Assembly (NCBI GenBank): GCA_964576115.1
Contig: CAZNUA010000006.1
Location: 1 to 62,882, forward strand
Direction of reading: 5' to 3'
From: CAYSYY01 sp964576115 [NCBI: uncultured Gemmatimonadota bacterium]
GTDB taxonomy: Bacteria > Blakebacterota > Blakebacteria > Blakebacterales
Length of the DNA: 62,882 bases
Shown piece by piece: positions 44,983 through 55,600 of the stretch. Below the pieces are notes generated by a model. It had not been told where the DNA came from. It searched no databases and saw only the letters and a list, made by a program, of their open reading frames with translations. The number at the start of each line of letters is the position of its first letter. Positions within the stretch are counted from its first letter, which is position 1. A program made the translations under genes and the position numbers.

Positions 44983-46904
44983 CGCTTCCACCCTGCGGGC
45001 ATGACGCCCACTTCGATACGGCTGGCATGAGGAGCGGTGCAGTACACCCGGTGGGTAGCGGTCCGGAAGTCCGCCTCGTCGGCATAGTAGATGTTCTCGA
45101 CGAAGGTCTGCGGGTTGCAGTCCACCAGCGGGAACCAGGTGCTCTGGACCTGGATCATGATCCGGTGCCCGGCCCGGAAGGTGTGCAGGATATCCTGCAG
45201 GGGCAGACGTACCCGGGTCGGCACGCCCGGTTCGAAGGGCTCGGGCCGGGCCGGATCGTTGCGGAAGCGGCCGCGGATGACCTCGCTGCGGACCATCATC
45301 TGATACCCCCCGGTGTGCCGGCCCGGCGGCAGATCGGGCCAGTCCTCGGCCTCGAGGGGATAGACATCGATCAGTTTGACGACCCAGTCGGCGTCGGTCA
45401 CCGAGGTCGATACCCACAGGTCTGCGATGACCGGGCCGGCCAGGGTGACGTCAGCCTCCAGGACCGGAGTCTGATAGACGAGGACGTCCGGTCGGCGGGC
45501 AGCGAAGCGCTGATCGTCGGTCATGTACGGCCGGGTCATGCCGGTTGCGATCTCCTCGGTGAAGGGCACCGGTTTGTCGGGATCGCTGATGAATTCGGCA
45601 TACCCTTCGGTGCTGCGGGCGGGAAGATCGGCAGCGAGCGCGCCGTCGGAATGCAGGTAGAAGGTGCCGGCTTCGGCCTGCGACGGCGGCCAGTCGGGGA
45701 AGGTGTGCCACTGATCGGCGCCGGTTTCGTATACCCACGCTTCGGGGAAGTTCGGCTCGCCCCGGTCCTTGAGGTAGTAGTTGAAGAAAGGCCACTCGAT
45801 GTTCTGCTGGTAATACACCGACGGCTCGCCGGCAAAGGGGACGTTGCCCAGACGCTCTCCTGTGCCCCTGGCCCACCCTCCATGCGGCCACGGTCCCATG
45901 ACCAGGAAATTGGTGATCCCGGGATTCTTTTCTTCGATCGAACGATAGATGTTGAGCGGCCCGTACAGGTCTTCGGCATCGAACCAGCCACCGACCGTCA
46001 TCACCGCCGGGGCCACGTCATGCAGGTGGGGCAGGATATTCCGGGCCTGCCAGAAAGCGTCGTAGTTGGGATGGTCCATCATCGCGTTCCAGAAAGCGAT
46101 ACGGCCTTTGAAATATCGTTCGTCGGCATTCTTCAGCGGTCCCAGATCCATGTAGTAGGCGTAGCCGTCGGGGGTCCAGAAATCGGTCACCGGGGGCTTG
46201 CGCTCGGTGGTGGGCTCGGGACGGGCCTGCCCGAAACCCCGTTCGAAACCGTAGGCATGAGCCAGGAAGAACGCGCCGTGATGGTGGAAATCGTCATACC
46301 ACCAGTCGGCGATCGGAGCCTGGGGGCTGACTGCTTTGAGGGCCGGGTGGGCGTCGATCATACTGGCCGCGGCATAGAAACCGGGATAGGAGATGCCCCA
46401 CAGACCGACCCGCCCGTTGTGGCCGTCGAGATTGTTGATGAGCCATTCGATGGTGTCCCAGGTGTCGGTGCTCTCGTCGATGTCCTCCCGCCCCTGCTTG
46501 TCGGCCACATGAGGGGTCATGTTCACGAATTCCCCCTCGCTCATCCAGCAGCCCCGCACATCCTGGTAGATGATGATATACCCGTCCCGGGCGTAGTCGG
46601 GGTTGGGTCCGATCGAGTAGGGATATTCATCCGCGCCGTACGGGGAACAGCTGTACGGGGTGCGGCGCATCAGGATCGGATAGCTGCTCTCACCTGTCAT
46701 CCGACGCGGCGAATAAATGGAGGTGAACAGGCTCACCCCGTCCCGCATGGGGATCATGACTTCCTGCTTGGCGTAATTTTCCTGCAGCCAGCGGCGGGGA
46801 TCCTGTCTGTCCGCGGGGGTATCGAGGACAGCCAGGGCGATCCCGCCTGCGGGCAGAAGGACGAGCAGGGCGACGGCGAGGCTGTATCGGATACGGTTCT
46901 TCAT
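44979..46904 (-). CDS. CocE/NonD (X-Pro dipeptidyl-peptidase S15) family hydrolase, exported
   Basis: 641 residues from the ATG at 46904 (GGGAGA upstream); a longer frame to 47018 lacks support. A signal peptide (LAVALLVLLPAGGIALA) is followed by VMIPMRDGVSLFTSIYSPR, IIYQDVRGCWMSEGEF, the nucleophile elbow GLWGISYPGFYAAASM (about 165-180), VGGWFDAEDLYGPL with the likely Asp (about 310) and GPWPHGGWARGTG with the His (about 335). The C-terminal jelly roll (from about 400) is typical of CocE. Members are acylases, esterases or X-Pro peptidases; the substrate is unknown. The stop overlaps the propeller start, giving another hydrolase-propeller couple. Confidence 0.88.
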   Translation of the reverse strand: MKNRIRYSLAVALLVLLPAGGIALAVLDTPADRQDPRRWLQENYAKQEVMIPMRDGVSLFTSIYSPRRMTGESSYPILMRRTPYSCSPYGADEYPYSIGPNPDYARDGYIIIYQDVRGCWMSEGEFVNMTPHVADKQGREDIDESTDTWDTIEWLINNLDGHNGRVGLWGISYPGFYAAASMIDAHPALKAVSPQAPIADWWYDDFHHHGAFFLAHAYGFERGFGQARPEPTTERKPPVTDFWTPDGYAYYMDLGPLKNADERYFKGRIAFWNAMMDHPNYDAFWQARNILPHLHDVAPAVMTVGGWFDAEDLYGPLNIYRSIEEKNPGITNFLVMGPWPHGGWARGTGERLGNVPFAGEPSVYYQQNIEWPFFNYYLKDRGEPNFPEAWVYETGADQWHTFPDWPPSQAEAGTFYLHSDGALAADLPARSTEGYAEFISDPDKPVPFTEEIATGMTRPYMTDDQRFAARRPDVLVYQTPVLEADVTLAGPVIADLWVSTSVTDADWVVKLIDVYPLEAEDWPDLPPGRHTGGYQMMVRSEVIRGRFRNDPARPEPFEPGVPTRVRLPLQDILHTFRAGHRIMIQVQSTWFPLVDCNPQTFVENIYYADEADFRTATHRVYCTAPHASRIEVGVMPAGWKR

Positions 46905-47093
46905 GTCGAATCTCCCGATCGGGGGGACACACTGTGTGCACGATTCCCGGCCTGCGGCAGAAGTACACGGGAAGGAATCGCTCCCGGTCATTGTATTTAG
47001 GGTGAACCGGGTACTCAATCTACTATATTGGATGCGGCTTTGCGTCCTGCCCGCAACCGAGACCCTGAGCTTTCAACGGGAGAACCGGTCCCC

Positions 47094-49457
47094 ATGGAAA
47101 ACGTAACTTTCAGCAAGCTGGCGCTCGGTCCGCGTCGCGGCCTCTACCTCGATATCGCTTCCGAGCTCGATTCCTTCCCCATTGCGGCCGAAGAGCTGAA
47201 GCTCTTCGAGGATTACGATCTGCTCTATCGGGCCCTGTGCGGAATTCTCTACAACTTCGTCCCCAAATCGGGGCATCCCGGCGGGAGCATATCATCGGGC
47301 CGCATCGTGGCCTCGCTCCTGTTCGATACAATGGATTACGACATCGGCGATCCCGAACGCCTGGACGCCGACCTGCTTTCCTATGCCGCCGGTCACAAGG
47401 CCATGGGACTGTACGCCATGTGGGCCCTGCGCAACGAGGTGGTCCGCCTGGTGCATCCCGAGCTGCTGCCGGCCGACGAGAAATTCCAACTCCGGCTGGA
47501 GGATCTGCTCGGCTTCCGGCGCAATCCCACCCAGGAGACACCCCTCTTCGCCAAATACAAGGCCAAGCCGCTCGACGGCCACCCCACTCCGCTGACCCCC
47601 TTCGTGAAACTCTCGACCGGGGCCTCGGGAGTCGGTGTGCCCGCGAGTTTCGGACTCGCTTTCGGTGCCATGGATACCTACGGTGCCGATGCCCCCCTGG
47701 TGAACGTTCTCGAAGGCGAGGGCGGCATGACCGCCGGACGGGTGTCAGAAGCCCTGGCAACCATGTCGGCGGCCCAGATATGGAACGCCAAACTCCACGT
47801 CGACTGGAACCAGGCCTCGATCGATTCCGACCTGGTCTGCCGCGACGGCGAGGTCCCCGGCGACTACGTCCAGTGGGATCCGGCCGAGTTCTGCTTCGTA
47901 CACGACTGGAACGTCATCTACTGCGATGACGGCCACGATTTTCACCGTGTTCTGGCCGCTCAGCGACTGGCCAGGGAAAAGCTCAACGACCAGCCCACCG
48001 CCGTCGTCTACCGCACCGTCAAGGGTTGGTGCTACGGCATCGAGGGCCGTAAGTCTCACGGCGCCGGTCATGACTATTGCTGCGACGACTACTTCGACAT
48101 GCTCGATCCGGTCACCGATCGTTTCGGAGTCGAGTTCCCCCAGCCGGGCGAGAACGCCGATGCCGTGACCAACGAGCAGTGTTACTTCGACACCCTGATG
48201 GTCATCCGGTCTGTCCTCGAAGACAATCGCGAGATAGCCGACTTCATGGCCGGCCGGATCGCAGCCGCTAAAGACCGTCTCGACGCAGCCGATCGTAAGA
48301 AGCGCGACGGGGTGGCCGATCTGGGCGCGCTGTACACCGACGGCGTCACCGTCGAGAAGGTACCCGATACCTGCCAGTGGGAGCCGGGCTCCAAGCAGAC
48401 CCTGCGGGCCGCCCTGGGCGAGACCCTGCGGGCGATCAACGCCACCACCGGGGGGGCTGTCATGGGGGCCTCGGCCGACCTGCTCGATTCCACCTCGATC
48501 TCGAAACTGGCGGCCGATTTCCCAGCCGGGCTCTACAACGCCGTCAGCAATCCCGATTCCCGGCTCATCGCCGTGGGCGGGATCTGCGAGGACAACATGG
48601 GCGCCTTCATGGCCGGGATGTCGAGCTACGGTAACAACATCGGCGCCGGTTCGAGTTACGGGGCCTTCATTGCCGCTCTGCAGCACATCTCCGCGCGTCT
48701 GCACGGGATCGGACAGCAGGCCCGCGCCGAACTGACCGGCGATCCCTACCGGACCTGGATTCTGGTCTGCGCTCACGCCGGTCTGAAGACCGGCGAGGAC
48801 GGACCGACCCACGCCGACCCGCAGCCGCTGCAGCTGCTGCAGGAGAACTTCCCGGCCGGGATCCTGATAACGCTCACCCCCTGGGATCCGAACGAGATGT
48901 GGCCGATGGTGGTGGCGGGACTGCAAGCACGCCCGGCCGTTCTGGCCCCCTTCGTGACCCGTCCGAACGAGAAGATCTTCGATCGGGAAGCACTCGGCCT
49001 GCCGCCGGTCTCCGAAGCTGTCAGAGGTCTGTACCGGATGCGCACCGCCGACCGCTCGGTCAAGCCCTATCACGGCACGATCATTCTGCAGGGCAGCGGC
49101 ATCACCAACACCTTCGTCGAGGAGGTTCTGCCGCGGATCGACGAGGCGGGTTACAACCTGAATATCTTCTATGTGACCAGCGCCGAACTCTTCTCGCAGC
49201 TCGCCCCCGAGGAACAGGACGCCCTGTACCCCGACGAACTGGCCAACGAGGCGATGGGCGTCACCGGCTTCACCCTGCCGACCCTTTACCGCTGGGTGAC
49301 CTCTCGCGAGGGCCGGCGCCGTTCTATCCACGCCTTCAGAGAGGGGCATTTCCTGGGCAGCGGCCAGGCCCACAAGGTGCTCGAGGAAGCCCGTCTGCAC
49401 GGCGAGGGACAGTGGGAAGCCATCAAGGAGTACGCCGAGTGGATGGCGTCGATGTAG
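47094..49457 (+). CDS. Transketolase-like thiamine diphosphate enzyme
   Basis: 787 residues from the ATG at 47094 (GGGAG about ten bases upstream), longer than usual transketolases (about 620-670). The N-terminal ThDP/metal domain has KSGHPGGSISSGRI (about 63-76), YAAGHKAMGLYAMWALRNE, GASGVGVPASFGLAFGAMD (about 180-198) and VLEGEGGMTAGRVSEAL (about 204-220), where GEG replaces the usual GDG. The middle pyrimidine domain has VGGICEDNMGAFMAGMSSYG (about 506-525) with the catalytic Glu and HAGLKTGEDGPTHADPQPLQ. A C-terminal transketolase domain closes it. It probably moves two-carbon units between sugar phosphates, but related dehydrogenase-type enzymes cannot be excluded. A hairpin terminator follows. 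Confidence 0.82.
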   Translation: MENVTFSKLALGPRRGLYLDIASELDSFPIAAEELKLFEDYDLLYRALCGILYNFVPKSGHPGGSISSGRIVASLLFDTMDYDIGDPERLDADLLSYAAGHKAMGLYAMWALRNEVVRLVHPELLPADEKFQLRLEDLLGFRRNPTQETPLFAKYKAKPLDGHPTPLTPFVKLSTGASGVGVPASFGLAFGAMDTYGADAPLVNVLEGEGGMTAGRVSEALATMSAAQIWNAKLHVDWNQASIDSDLVCRDGEVPGDYVQWDPAEFCFVHDWNVIYCDDGHDFHRVLAAQRLAREKLNDQPTAVVYRTVKGWCYGIEGRKSHGAGHDYCCDDYFDMLDPVTDRFGVEFPQPGENADAVTNEQCYFDTLMVIRSVLEDNREIADFMAGRIAAAKDRLDAADRKKRDGVADLGALYTDGVTVEKVPDTCQWEPGSKQTLRAALGETLRAINATTGGAVMGASADLLDSTSISKLAADFPAGLYNAVSNPDSRLIAVGGICEDNMGAFMAGMSSYGNNIGAGSSYGAFIAALQHISARLHGIGQQARAELTGDPYRTWILVCAHAGLKTGEDGPTHADPQPLQLLQENFPAGILITLTPWDPNEMWPMVVAGLQARPAVLAPFVTRPNEKIFDREALGLPPVSEAVRGLYRMRTADRSVKPYHGTIILQGSGITNTFVEEVLPRIDEAGYNLNIFYVTSAELFSQLAPEEQDALYPDELANEAMGVTGFTLPTLYRWVTSREGRRRSIHAFREGHFLGSGQAHKVLEEARLHGEGQWEAIKEYAEWMASM

Positions 49458-49502
49458 AACCGGGTCGAGTAGCGATGATCCGGACCAGGCACGATTGATC
49501 AG

Positions 49503-49530
49503 GGGGAGCGCTCCGGCGCTCCCCTTCTGT
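49503..49530 (+). terminator. Intrinsic terminator after the transketolase-like gene
   Basis: GGGGAGCGC (49503-49511), loop TCCG, GCGCTCCCC (49516-49524): a perfect nine-base GC stem, followed by TTCTGT. The T-run is short, so strength is uncertain. It separates this gene from the esterase gene starting at 49551. Confidence 0.65.
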
Positions 49531-49550
49531 ATCCGTCAAGGAGTCAGTCA

Positions 49551-51257
49551 ATGCTCTCACGCCCAGATACTTCACCCCCACCGCGCAACCGGATCGGGTC
49601 CGGTCATCGGCGATACGCGTGGCCCACGCTCCTGCCTGTTCTGCTGCTGCCCCTGCTCGTCGGTGCCTGCAGCGAGCCTCCGGGAGGAACCCGGCTGCGC
49701 TTCGAAGTCTCCTTCCCCGAAACCCTGCGTTCCGAGGCGCTGACCGGCCGGGTATTCGTCATGATATCCGATTCGGACCGGCGCGAACCCCGCCTGCAGG
49801 TCAGCCGGCGCGGTACACCCTTTTTCGGAGTCGATGTCGAGGGGCTCGAACCGGGCCACACGGCCGTCATCGACGGTTCGACCCTCGGTGCACCGGTCGA
49901 GCAGCTGGCCGACATACCGCCGGGCGAGTACTACGTTCAGGCCCTGATCAACATCTACACGAAGTTCGAGCGGGCCGACGGGCACACCGTCTGGATGCAC
50001 AACGATCAGTGGGAGGGCCAGAACTGGCGGCGTTCGCCGGGTAATCTGGTGAGCGAGGTGCAGCAGGTCACGATCGATCCCGGCCGGGGGGGGACCATCA
50101 GACTCGAGGCTTCCAGCTCCCTGCCCGAGTATCCCTTTCCCGAGGACACCGAGTGGGTCAAACGCTTCCGTATCCGTAGCGAACTGCTCTCGCAGTTCTG
50201 GGGGGTACCGATGTACATCGGGGCCACCGTCCAGCTCCCCATGGGCTATGACGAGCGTCCGGAGGTGCACTACCCCGTGGTCTACAATCAGGGCCACTTC
50301 TCGACCCGGGCGCCGCTGCGCTTCGAGACCACTCCCGAGAACCCCGAACGCAACCGGTACTACCGCGACTGGATCGCCCCCGATTTTCCGCGGATGCTGG
50401 TGGTGACCTTCCAGCACCCCTGCCCCTATTTCGACGATTCCTACGCCGTCAACTCGGTCAATGTAGGCCCGTACGGCGACGCCATCATGACCGAGCTGAT
50501 CCCCGAGATCGAACGCCGCTTCCGGACCATCGCCGAGCCATGGGCGCGGGTGCTGACCGGAGGCTCGACCGGGGGCTGGGAATCGCTGGCCCTGCAGGTC
50601 TGGCATCCCGACTTCTTCGGCGGTACCTGGTCCTTTGCGCCCGACCCCGTTGATTTCCGCAACGTCGAGGGGATCAACATCTACGAGGACGAAAACGCCT
50701 ACTACAAAACCCACCGCTGGGACACGGTCCCGACCTCCAACTCGCGTAATACCCTGGGGGAAATGGCGTTTACGAGCCAGCAGCGGAACTGGTTCGAACT
50801 GGTCTGCGGCACGAAGGGCCGCTCGGGAGAGCAGCTCGACATCTGGAGTGCTGTTTTCGGTCCCCTCGGTGAAGACGGCTACTTTGAACCGCTTTTCGAC
50901 AAGCGTACCGGCGAGATCAACCCCGAGGTGGCCGAATACTGGCGCGACAACTACGACATCCGGCACTACCTGGAGTCCAACTGGGCCGAGGTGGGGCCGA
51001 AACTGGTCGGCAAGATCCACGTCATCGCCGGCGACATGGACAACTACTACCTGAACGTGGGATGCTACTACCTGGAGGCGTTCCTGGAGAGCACCACCGA
51101 TCCGTACTACGCCGGGTCGTTCACCTTCGGAGCCCGGGGCGGACACGGCTGGCGTCCAGCAGAGCTTTCGGGAACACGCCTGTACCGGGTCATGGCCGAT
51201 CACATCACGCGACACGCCCCGCGCGGGGCCGACACACGTAGCTGGAAGTACCGCTGA
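49551..51257 (+). CDS. Putative lipoprotein esterase (esterase D-like fold)
   Basis: 568 residues; ATG with AGGAG upstream. After a basic start, the signal peptide ends in a lipobox (LLLPLLVGAC, Cys about 42). Residues about 45-200 are beta-rich (an immunoglobulin-like or propeptide domain). The hydrolase domain has LPMGYDERPEVHYPVVYNQG (about 228-247), ELIPEIERRFRTI and the nucleophile elbow RVLTGGSTGGWESLALQ (about 332-348), as in the esterase D/enterochelin esterase family. A late His is in GARGGHGWRP. It probably acts on a carbohydrate or siderophore ester outside the cell; the substrate is not known. Confidence 0.75.
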   Translation: MLSRPDTSPPPRNRIGSGHRRYAWPTLLPVLLLPLLVGACSEPPGGTRLRFEVSFPETLRSEALTGRVFVMISDSDRREPRLQVSRRGTPFFGVDVEGLEPGHTAVIDGSTLGAPVEQLADIPPGEYYVQALINIYTKFERADGHTVWMHNDQWEGQNWRRSPGNLVSEVQQVTIDPGRGGTIRLEASSSLPEYPFPEDTEWVKRFRIRSELLSQFWGVPMYIGATVQLPMGYDERPEVHYPVVYNQGHFSTRAPLRFETTPENPERNRYYRDWIAPDFPRMLVVTFQHPCPYFDDSYAVNSVNVGPYGDAIMTELIPEIERRFRTIAEPWARVLTGGSTGGWESLALQVWHPDFFGGTWSFAPDPVDFRNVEGINIYEDENAYYKTHRWDTVPTSNSRNTLGEMAFTSQQRNWFELVCGTKGRSGEQLDIWSAVFGPLGEDGYFEPLFDKRTGEINPEVAEYWRDNYDIRHYLESNWAEVGPKLVGKIHVIAGDMDNYYLNVGCYYLEAFLESTTDPYYAGSFTFGARGGHGWRPAELSGTRLYRVMADHITRHAPRGADTRSWKYR

Positions 51258-51323
51258 AACAGGCAGCACCGACGGACGGCCTTCAGTCGTCCGGCGAGAC
51301 GGACACCAAGCGAGAGGACAGTC

Positions 51324-51752
51324 ATGAAAGTCGGTATCATCATTTGCGATCGTTACCGCACCTGCGGAGGGGGCAAGTGCCTGCGCTCGATGCGCGAGCG
51401 TGCCGGGGGCTTCTCGATCTACCCCGCGGATGAACCCCTCGAACTGGTCGGCTACGGGACCTGCGCGGGCTGTCCGGGGGGCAATATCGAGTACCTCCCC
51501 GAGGAGATGATCAAGAACGGGGCCGAGGCGATCCACCTCGCCACCGGTCTGGTGGTCGGGTACCCGCCCTGCCCCCGTCTGGATTACTTCAAGGCATTCA
51601 TCGAGGAGCGGTACGGGATTCCGGTCGTGATCGGCACCCACCCGATCCCGGAGAAATACGTCAAGGTACACAAGAACCTGAATTCCTGGCCGATACTGGA
51701 GCGCGAAGAGGCGCTGATGGCCACCGAAGAGGTGCGGCTGGACTACGATTGA
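51324..51752 (+). CDS. CGGC domain protein
   Basis: 142 residues; ATG with AGAGGAC upstream. It fits the CGGC domain family: KVGIIICDRYRTCGGGKCLR at the N-terminus with two Cys, GYGTCAGCPGGNIEYLPEEM (about 49-68) with two more, and IHLATGLVVGYPPCPRLDYF (about 75-95) with a fifth. The Cys pattern and conserved histidines suggest a metal or redox centre; no function is established for the family. It sits between a lipoprotein esterase (66 nt upstream) and an MBL-fold lipoprotein. Confidence 0.82.
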   Translation: MKVGIIICDRYRTCGGGKCLRSMRERAGGFSIYPADEPLELVGYGTCAGCPGGNIEYLPEEMIKNGAEAIHLATGLVVGYPPCPRLDYFKAFIEERYGIPVVIGTHPIPEKYVKVHKNLNSWPILEREEALMATEEVRLDYD

Positions 51753-51823
51753 GCCTGAAGTCGCGCCAGGACACATTCGGACGACAGGGGTCTGTCGGCA
51801 GACAAATCCCGAGGGGGAGGATC

Positions 51824-52564
51824 ATGATCGTGCGAGCGACAGCCGCCCTGCTGGCGGCGGGACTGCTTCTGGCCGGGTGTTCGGCAGCCCGGTCCCAGGA
51901 ATTCGAAGCGGATACCTTCGAGACCTCGATGGGGGAACTCGAAATCATCTTCATCGGTCACGGGACGCTGATGTTCAGTCTCGCCGGCCGGGTGATCCAC
52001 ATCGATCCGGTCGGCCGTTACGCCGATTACGCGACCCTGCCCGACGCCGACCTGATCCTGATCACGCACGAGCACGGCGATCATCTCGATACAGACGCCA
52101 TCGGTCAGATCGCCACCGAAGGCACTCGTCTGATCTGCACGGCAGCCTGCGGCGAACCGCTCGAGGGCAGTGTCATCATGGGCAACGGGGACACCCGTGA
52201 GGAATTCGGCTTCGGTATCGAGGCCGTCCCGGCCTACAACATCGTGCACATGCGCAGCGGCGATACGCCCTATCATCCCCGGGGCTCCGGCAACGGCTAC
52301 GTGCTCACCTTCGGCGATACCCGGGTCTATGTGGCCGGAGACACCGAGAACACTCCGGAGATGAAGGCCCTGCGCGACATCGACATCGCCTTTCTGCCGA
52401 TGAACCTGCCCTACACCATGACACCCGAGATGGTGGCCGACGCCGCCCGCGCCTTCCACCCGCATATCCTCTATCCCTATCACTACGGCAACACCGATCC
52501 GCAGGAGCTGGTCGAGCTGCTGGCCGACACCGATATCGAGGTGCGCATCCGGGCTCTGAGATAG
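51824..52564 (+). CDS. MBL-fold metal-dependent hydrolase, lipoprotein
   Basis: 246 residues from the ATG at 51824 (GGGAGG upstream); an earlier in-frame GTG/ATG at 51749 overlaps the CGGC gene and would hide the signal. Lipobox LLAAGLLLAGC (Cys about 20). Zinc motif LITHEHGDHLD (about 79-89), later His in YNIVHMRSG (about 140), Asp in VYVAGDTENTPEM (about 170) and a terminal His in YPYHYGNTDP. It resembles UlaG-like and YycJ-like members of the metallo-beta-lactamase fold. An anchored phosphodiester or lactone hydrolase is likely; the substrate is unknown. Confidence 0.85.
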   Translation: MIVRATAALLAAGLLLAGCSAARSQEFEADTFETSMGELEIIFIGHGTLMFSLAGRVIHIDPVGRYADYATLPDADLILITHEHGDHLDTDAIGQIATEGTRLICTAACGEPLEGSVIMGNGDTREEFGFGIEAVPAYNIVHMRSGDTPYHPRGSGNGYVLTFGDTRVYVAGDTENTPEMKALRDIDIAFLPMNLPYTMTPEMVADAARAFHPHILYPYHYGNTDPQELVELLADTDIEVRIRALR

Positions 52565-52606
52565 GGAACGTGTTCTGACTCCGGACCGGCAGGAGGTGTC
52601 GTACCC

Positions 52607-55600
52607 ATGCTGTCCCAGGCCCTGGCTCTCTTTCTGATCTTCGCCGAGCCCGGTTTCCCCGCCTCCGGGCTCGACCTGCCCCTGCCCTTTCCGCTGACCG
52701 AGCATGTCATCGTGGCCCGGAGCACCGAGGAACTGATCGACGAACTCGATCCCGGGCGGGTTCTGGTCTGGCGGCACGGGGGCGCCTTTCCGGCCGAGGC
52801 GTGGCCGGCCCTGGTCGAGTTCCTCGAAGCCGGTGGACGGTTGCTGCACCTGGGCGGTGAAGCCTTCACCCGCCCGGTCATAGGCCCGCCAGGCGACCGG
52901 ATCGTCCAGCCCCCGACTGTTTCACTGCTCAAAGAACTCAATCTCAACCGCATCTATGTCCGTAATGCCGGCGGCGCCCGCCACCACTGGCTCGAGCGTG
53001 AGTGGCCGACTCCGGCCGATATGGTTCTGCCTGCCGGTGCCCGGGTGGCGATTCTCGAGCCGCGTCTGAGCGAGACGAAGCGGGTGGGCACTGAAGACGG
53101 CTCCGACGGTCCCCGCGAAGGGATCGTCCGGCCTCTCTCTTTCGTTCATCTGGACGGTGAGGACGAGCGGTTTCCGGCCGCAGCGGGGGCTTTCGCCATC
53201 GACCGTCTTGAGGGTCGTTTTGCCGGTGGGCGCTGGGTCTTCCGGCTGCTCTCAACCCCGGCGAGTTCAGATGAACTCGAGTTGCTCATGATCGAGGCTC
53301 TGGCACCGGTCACCGACTCCCGTCTCGATCCCCTGTACGGCTGCTTTCACGAGGGCGAACAGCCCGAGGTGACCCTGCGTCTGTTCGATCCCGGAGCCGA
53401 AGGCGAGATCCCGGTCAACGTCCGGTTGACCCTGATCGAACCAGACGGCCGGGAGCGTCGCCTGAGGGGCTTCACCCTGCCCGCCGGACGGCAGAGTGCC
53501 TCGGCCGTGCCCCTGCCCCGTCTCACCCGGCCCGGCCTCTATCGCCTGCGGGCCCGCATCGACCGCTTCCAGCCCGCCGAGACCGGTTTCTGGATCATGG
53601 ATGAAGCTCTCTTTACTTCCGGCGATGCTTTATCTTTCGATCGTTATACACTGTTACGCAACGGAATACCTGATCCTGTCGTCGGTTCAACAGTCATGAG
53701 TTCCACCGTGCACCGGCAGTATCTGTTCGAGCCGAACGCGGCTGTCTGGGACGACACCTTCCGGGAGATAGCCGCCCTGGGCATGACTCTCACCCGCACC
53801 GGGGTCTGGACCGGTTTCGAGCGGATCATGAGCGCCGATGGTGAAGTCGATGAAGCCTGGCTGCGGGCCCTGGAAGCCTATTACCTGAGTGCCCGCCGGC
53901 ACGGTGTGGCGGTCATTTTCACCTTCTTCGCCTTCACTCCACCGGCCTGGGGGGGCGCGAGCCCCTATTTCGATCCGGTCTCGCTCTCGGCACAGAAACG
54001 GTATGTCGGGGCTGTTGCGGACAGGTTCGCGCCTGCCGGGGAGATGATCTGGGACCTCATCAACGAGCCCAGCTTCGCCAATCCGCGCCGTCTCTGGGTC
54101 TGTCGCCCAAACGGGGACGAACACGAGACGTCCGCCTTCCTGACCTGGCTGCGCTCCCGGTACGGCGGCGATCAACAGGATCACGGGGATATGACCTGGC
54201 AGGAGCGCGTGCGGGCGCGCTGGCGCCTGCTTCCCGGTGAGACCATCGACCTGCCCCGGGAGAGCGATTTTTCAGAGCGTTATTACATGGAAGAGTCCCG
54301 TCCCTGGCGAGCGAAAGACTACCTGCACTTCGCCCAGGATGCGTTCGAGGACTGGGTTCACGCGATGACCGGAGCGATCCGGTCGGCAGGTTCGGGCGCC
54401 GCCGTCACGGTCGGACAGGACGAGGGGGGGCTGGTCGAACGCCCCTCTCCCCTCTTTCACGGCCGGGCGGTCGATTTCACCTCCATGCACACCTGGTGGC
54501 ACAACGACGCCCAGCTCTGGGACTCACTCATGGCCCGCTGGGGGGGCAAACCCCTGCTGGTGAGCGAAACCGGGATCATGCAGCGCGAACTACTCTCGGG
54601 GGAGTCCCTGCGAAACCTCGACGATTGTGCCGATCTGCTCTCACGCAAGCTGGCGGCCGCCTTCGCGGCCGGGGCCTGGGGCGCGATCGAATGGGTCTAC
54701 GACGTCAATCCCTACATGCCGTCCGATAACGAGGTGGCCATCGGTCTGCGCCGGCCCGACGGCAGTTACAAACCCGAACACCGGATTCTGCGCGACTTCT
54801 CTGCCTTCATCGACCGTCACGGGCATCTCTTCCGCGATCCCGTCGCACCCGAAGTGGCTGTAGTGGTGCCCTTTTCGGGTCTCTTCGGACCCCGCGACCT
54901 GCAGACCGGGGCCACCCGGGCGCTGGTGCGCAATCTGATGGAGATCGGGCAGGTCCCGATCCGCATGGTGAGCGAGTATAGAACCGGCGAGCAGCTCACC
55001 CGGCCCGCACCTCCCGATCTGATCGTTCTGCCCTCCTGTTCGGGAATCAGCGACAGGGCCTGGCGCGATATCCTCGCGGCGGTTGAACAGGGCGCCATCC
55101 TGCACTGTTCGGGTTTTTTCGAGGCCGATGACGCCGGCCTGCCGGCCGAACGCCTGGGTACGATCCGACGCCCGCTCGGGCTCGTTGAGACGATCGCCGA
55201 GGTGCCCGGAACCGAAAGCGAGCCCTGCCTGCGCTTTCCCCTCGAGGCGGTCGAATCGGGTTATGCCGCCGCTCACGGGGCCATGCCGAAGGTCACCGAC
55301 TACGGCGCCGGCCGGATCCGGCACTATGCCCTGCCCCTGGAGTGGGCCGAGCCCGGCGATCTACAGCGCGCCTGTCACGACCTCTCGCTCCACGCTGCCG
55401 GGGCGGCCTACCCGAATCGCTTCCGGGCCCGTACCCCCGAGGGGCTCGGGATCTATTTCCGGGATTTCGAAGCGCACACCCTCGTCATTGCCATCAACGA
55501 GACCGCCGCCGGGCAGGAGTTCGTGATCGTCCCGCCGGCTGGAACCGCAGGCGGGAACGGCCGTGAGGTCTTTCGGGGCGAGGTCCAGGCCGGAACGGGG

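Noticed and set aside
45027-47000. Plus-strand open frame of about 657 codons opposite the CocE gene
   Set aside because: No signal peptide, no motif; the minus strand has a full CocE protein with its catalytic residues.
49572-51776. Minus-strand open frame of about 734 codons opposite the esterase and CGGC genes
   Set aside because: It spans two unrelated plus-strand genes and has no recognisable domain.
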